Origin: Comamonas sp. BIGb0152
Lineage (GTDB): Bacteria > Pseudomonadota > Gammaproteobacteria > Burkholderiales > Burkholderiaceae_C
Length of the DNA: 64,000 bases
Reading direction: 5' to 3'
Assembly: GCF_024809975.1 (NCBI RefSeq)
Contig: NZ_JANUDY010000003.1
Span: forward strand, 124,001-188,000
Shown in pieces: positions 62,939-64,000 of this stretch. A program made the position numbers and the translations under genes. Under the pieces are notes generated by a model. The model worked only from the letters and a program-made list of their open reading frames with translations, did not search any database and had not been told where the DNA came from. Every line of letters begins with the position of its first letter. The first letter of the stretch is position 1.

Positions 62939-64000
62939 ATGGCAGTACAGCAATGGTTGAAACGCGCGCCAAGCCGCATCGCCGCATCATTTTTACTGGC
63001 GGTCAATGCAATTGCGGCTCAAGCCGCGCCTCCTGCGCAATACCCGAATGCCGCAGACAGCGACCCCATCAAACTTGGCTGGATGCTAGGCTCTCCGCCG
63101 CCCGCAGACCGCATTTTGCGGTTTGAGGATGGCTCGTATTTTCGCTTTCCGGCCATGCGCTGGAGCGTTGCACACTTCCGTGAGCTGATGCCGACCGTGA
63201 ACATCTCGCGCGGACTGCAGCCGGCCGCCGCACTGCCCCAAGCATTGCGCGACGATATTGACCCGTTGGAGTTCAGGCGTCTCGATTCCGGGGAAAAGAT
63301 GAGCTGGTCGGAATCGCTGTCAGCCAACTACACCGATGGCATCGTCGTGCTGCACAAAGGCCGCTTGGTTTACGAGCGCTATTTCGGTGCCCTCCAGGCA
63401 GACGGCCAGCATGGCGCCATGTCTGTCACCAAGTCCTTCGTGGGAACATTGGCATCCATGCTTGTCGCCCAGGGGCAATTGGACCCCAGCCGTCAAGTCG
63501 CTGACTATGTGCCGGAACTCGCCGCTTCGGCCTTCGGCAGCGCGACCGTGCGCCAGGTGATGGACATGACCACGGGCATCCAGTTCAGCGAAGACTACAC
63601 CGACCCTAAAGCAGAGGTCTGGGCGCATGCGGCCGCTGGCAACCCGCTGCCCAAACCGAAAGACTTTAGCGGCCCACGCAGCTATTACGAATTCCTCAAG
63701 ACGGTCAAACCGCAAGGCCAGCACGGCGAGGCATTTGGCTACCGCACGGCCAACACCGACGCGCTGGGATGGATCATTGCGCGGGCCACCGGGCAGTCCG
63801 TTGCACAGTTATTGTCCAGCCGCATCTGGAGCCGCCTGGGCGCTGAGCAGGACGCCTATATGTCCGTCGACGCGACCGGTACACCGTTTGCAGGTGGCGG
63901 CCTGAATACCGGTCTGCGAGACCTTGCCCGCTTTGGTGAAATGGTTCGCAACAACGGCTTCTTCAACGGCCAGCAGATCATCCCCGCTGCAGCCATCGCC
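62939..64000 (+). CDS. Serine hydrolase, class C beta-lactamase-like (3' end outside window)
   Basis: 354 codons are visible from ATG 62939 (AGGGAG upstream). A signal peptide ends near residue 26 (IAAQA-A). The catalytic SxxK is SVTK in AMSVTKSFVGTL. The Tyr box is in FGYRTANTDALGWIIARATG. GGGLNTGLRDLARFGEMVRNNG is typical of the esterase/6-aminohexanoate-oligomer-hydrolase branch. Substrate unknown; unlikely to be a true beta-lactamase. The KTG-equivalent region lies beyond the edge. Confidence 0.88.
   Translation, partial: MAVQQWLKRAPSRIAASFLLAVNAIAAQAAPPAQYPNAADSDPIKLGWMLGSPPPADRILRFEDGSYFRFPAMRWSVAHFRELMPTVNISRGLQPAAALPQALRDDIDPLEFRRLDSGEKMSWSESLSANYTDGIVVLHKGRLVYERYFGALQADGQHGAMSVTKSFVGTLASMLVAQGQLDPSRQVADYVPELAASAFGSATVRQVMDMTTGIQFSEDYTDPKAEVWAHAAAGNPLPKPKDFSGPRSYYEFLKTVKPQGQHGEAFGYRTANTDALGWIIARATGQSVAQLLSSRIWSRLGAEQDAYMSVDATGTPFAGGGLNTGLRDLARFGEMVRNNGFFNGQQIIPAAAIA

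Overview
The window is high-GC, densely packed proteobacterial chromosome. Its gene content and order point to Burkholderiales, family Comamonadaceae, with Comamonas or a close relative the best guess. The evidence is the ilvB-ilvN-ilvC-pssA-leuA order, an ECF sigma/DUF3619/DUF3106/RDD cluster beside ilvB, an RpoD with a long lysine/alanine-rich N-terminus, nadE followed by glnB, and short-leader genes with an NACAAT-type -10 just before the start codon. No rRNA, tRNA, CRISPR array, prophage or complete insertion sequence was seen.

Layout. 1-7.9 kb (minus strand) is a branched-chain amino-acid block: ilvB, ilvN, a coupled small membrane protein, ilvC with a strong terminator, pssA, then a type-2 leuA preceded by a short Leu-rich leader peptide and an attenuator-like hairpin, then a type-1 leuA that runs off the left edge. 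8.2-11.9 kb (plus) holds an ECF sigma operon with overlapping genes, dgkA and a LOG-family gene. 12-19 kb holds an MHS-type transporter, an ornithine cyclodeaminase-like gene divergent from an XRE-cupin regulator across a palindromic operator, glnB, a SulP transporter and nadE. 19.3-27.1 kb holds threonine aldolase, a DUF482 acyltransferase-like protein, a MITE-like element, CsbD, a LysR/azoR pair, an EamA transporter and a Crp/Fnr regulator. 27.2-31.5 kb holds rnhA, a methyltransferase, gloB, mltD and a TPR protein. 31.5-38.3 kb (minus) is iaaA-gsiABCD, in the same order as the E. coli glutathione importer operon. 38.4-44 kb holds a hydrolase, aroQ, a proline/tyrosine repeat secreted protein, glnS and an acyl-CoA synthetase. 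44.1-49 kb is dnaG-rpoD. 49.1-54.9 kb holds fdhD, a small HxlR-like regulator, an FKBP, a two-gene Na+/solute symporter unit and an ABC amino-acid-type binding protein. 55-57.6 kb is a second ECF sigma unit with an exported protein and a membrane-anchored partner. 57.7-64 kb holds a siderophore-interacting flavoreductase with a possible Fur site, a lipocalin, MgtC/SapB, a second CsbD, small unknown proteins, a stand-alone RNA polymerase alpha-CTD-like protein, the second MITE copy and a truncated serine hydrolase.

Most of the window is core metabolism and housekeeping. The observations I rate highest are: (i) a complete transcription-attenuation arrangement before the type-2 leuA, with a 17-residue peptide carrying five Leu codons (four of them CTA) and two mutually exclusive hairpins; (ii) two roughly 90% identical, about 166-bp MITE-like elements in opposite orientation with near-perfect terminal repeats, CTAG ends and a central 10- to 17-bp perfect inverted repeat; (iii) a group of genes (glnS, gloB, dnaG, fdhD, an ECF sigma gene, a DUF482 gene) whose -10-like hexamer ends only 6-10 nt before the start codon, suggesting leaderless mRNAs; (iv) a stand-alone alpha-CTD-like protein that keeps the DNA-contacting residues; and (v) a symporter with a canonical EF-hand loop and a coiled-coil insert.
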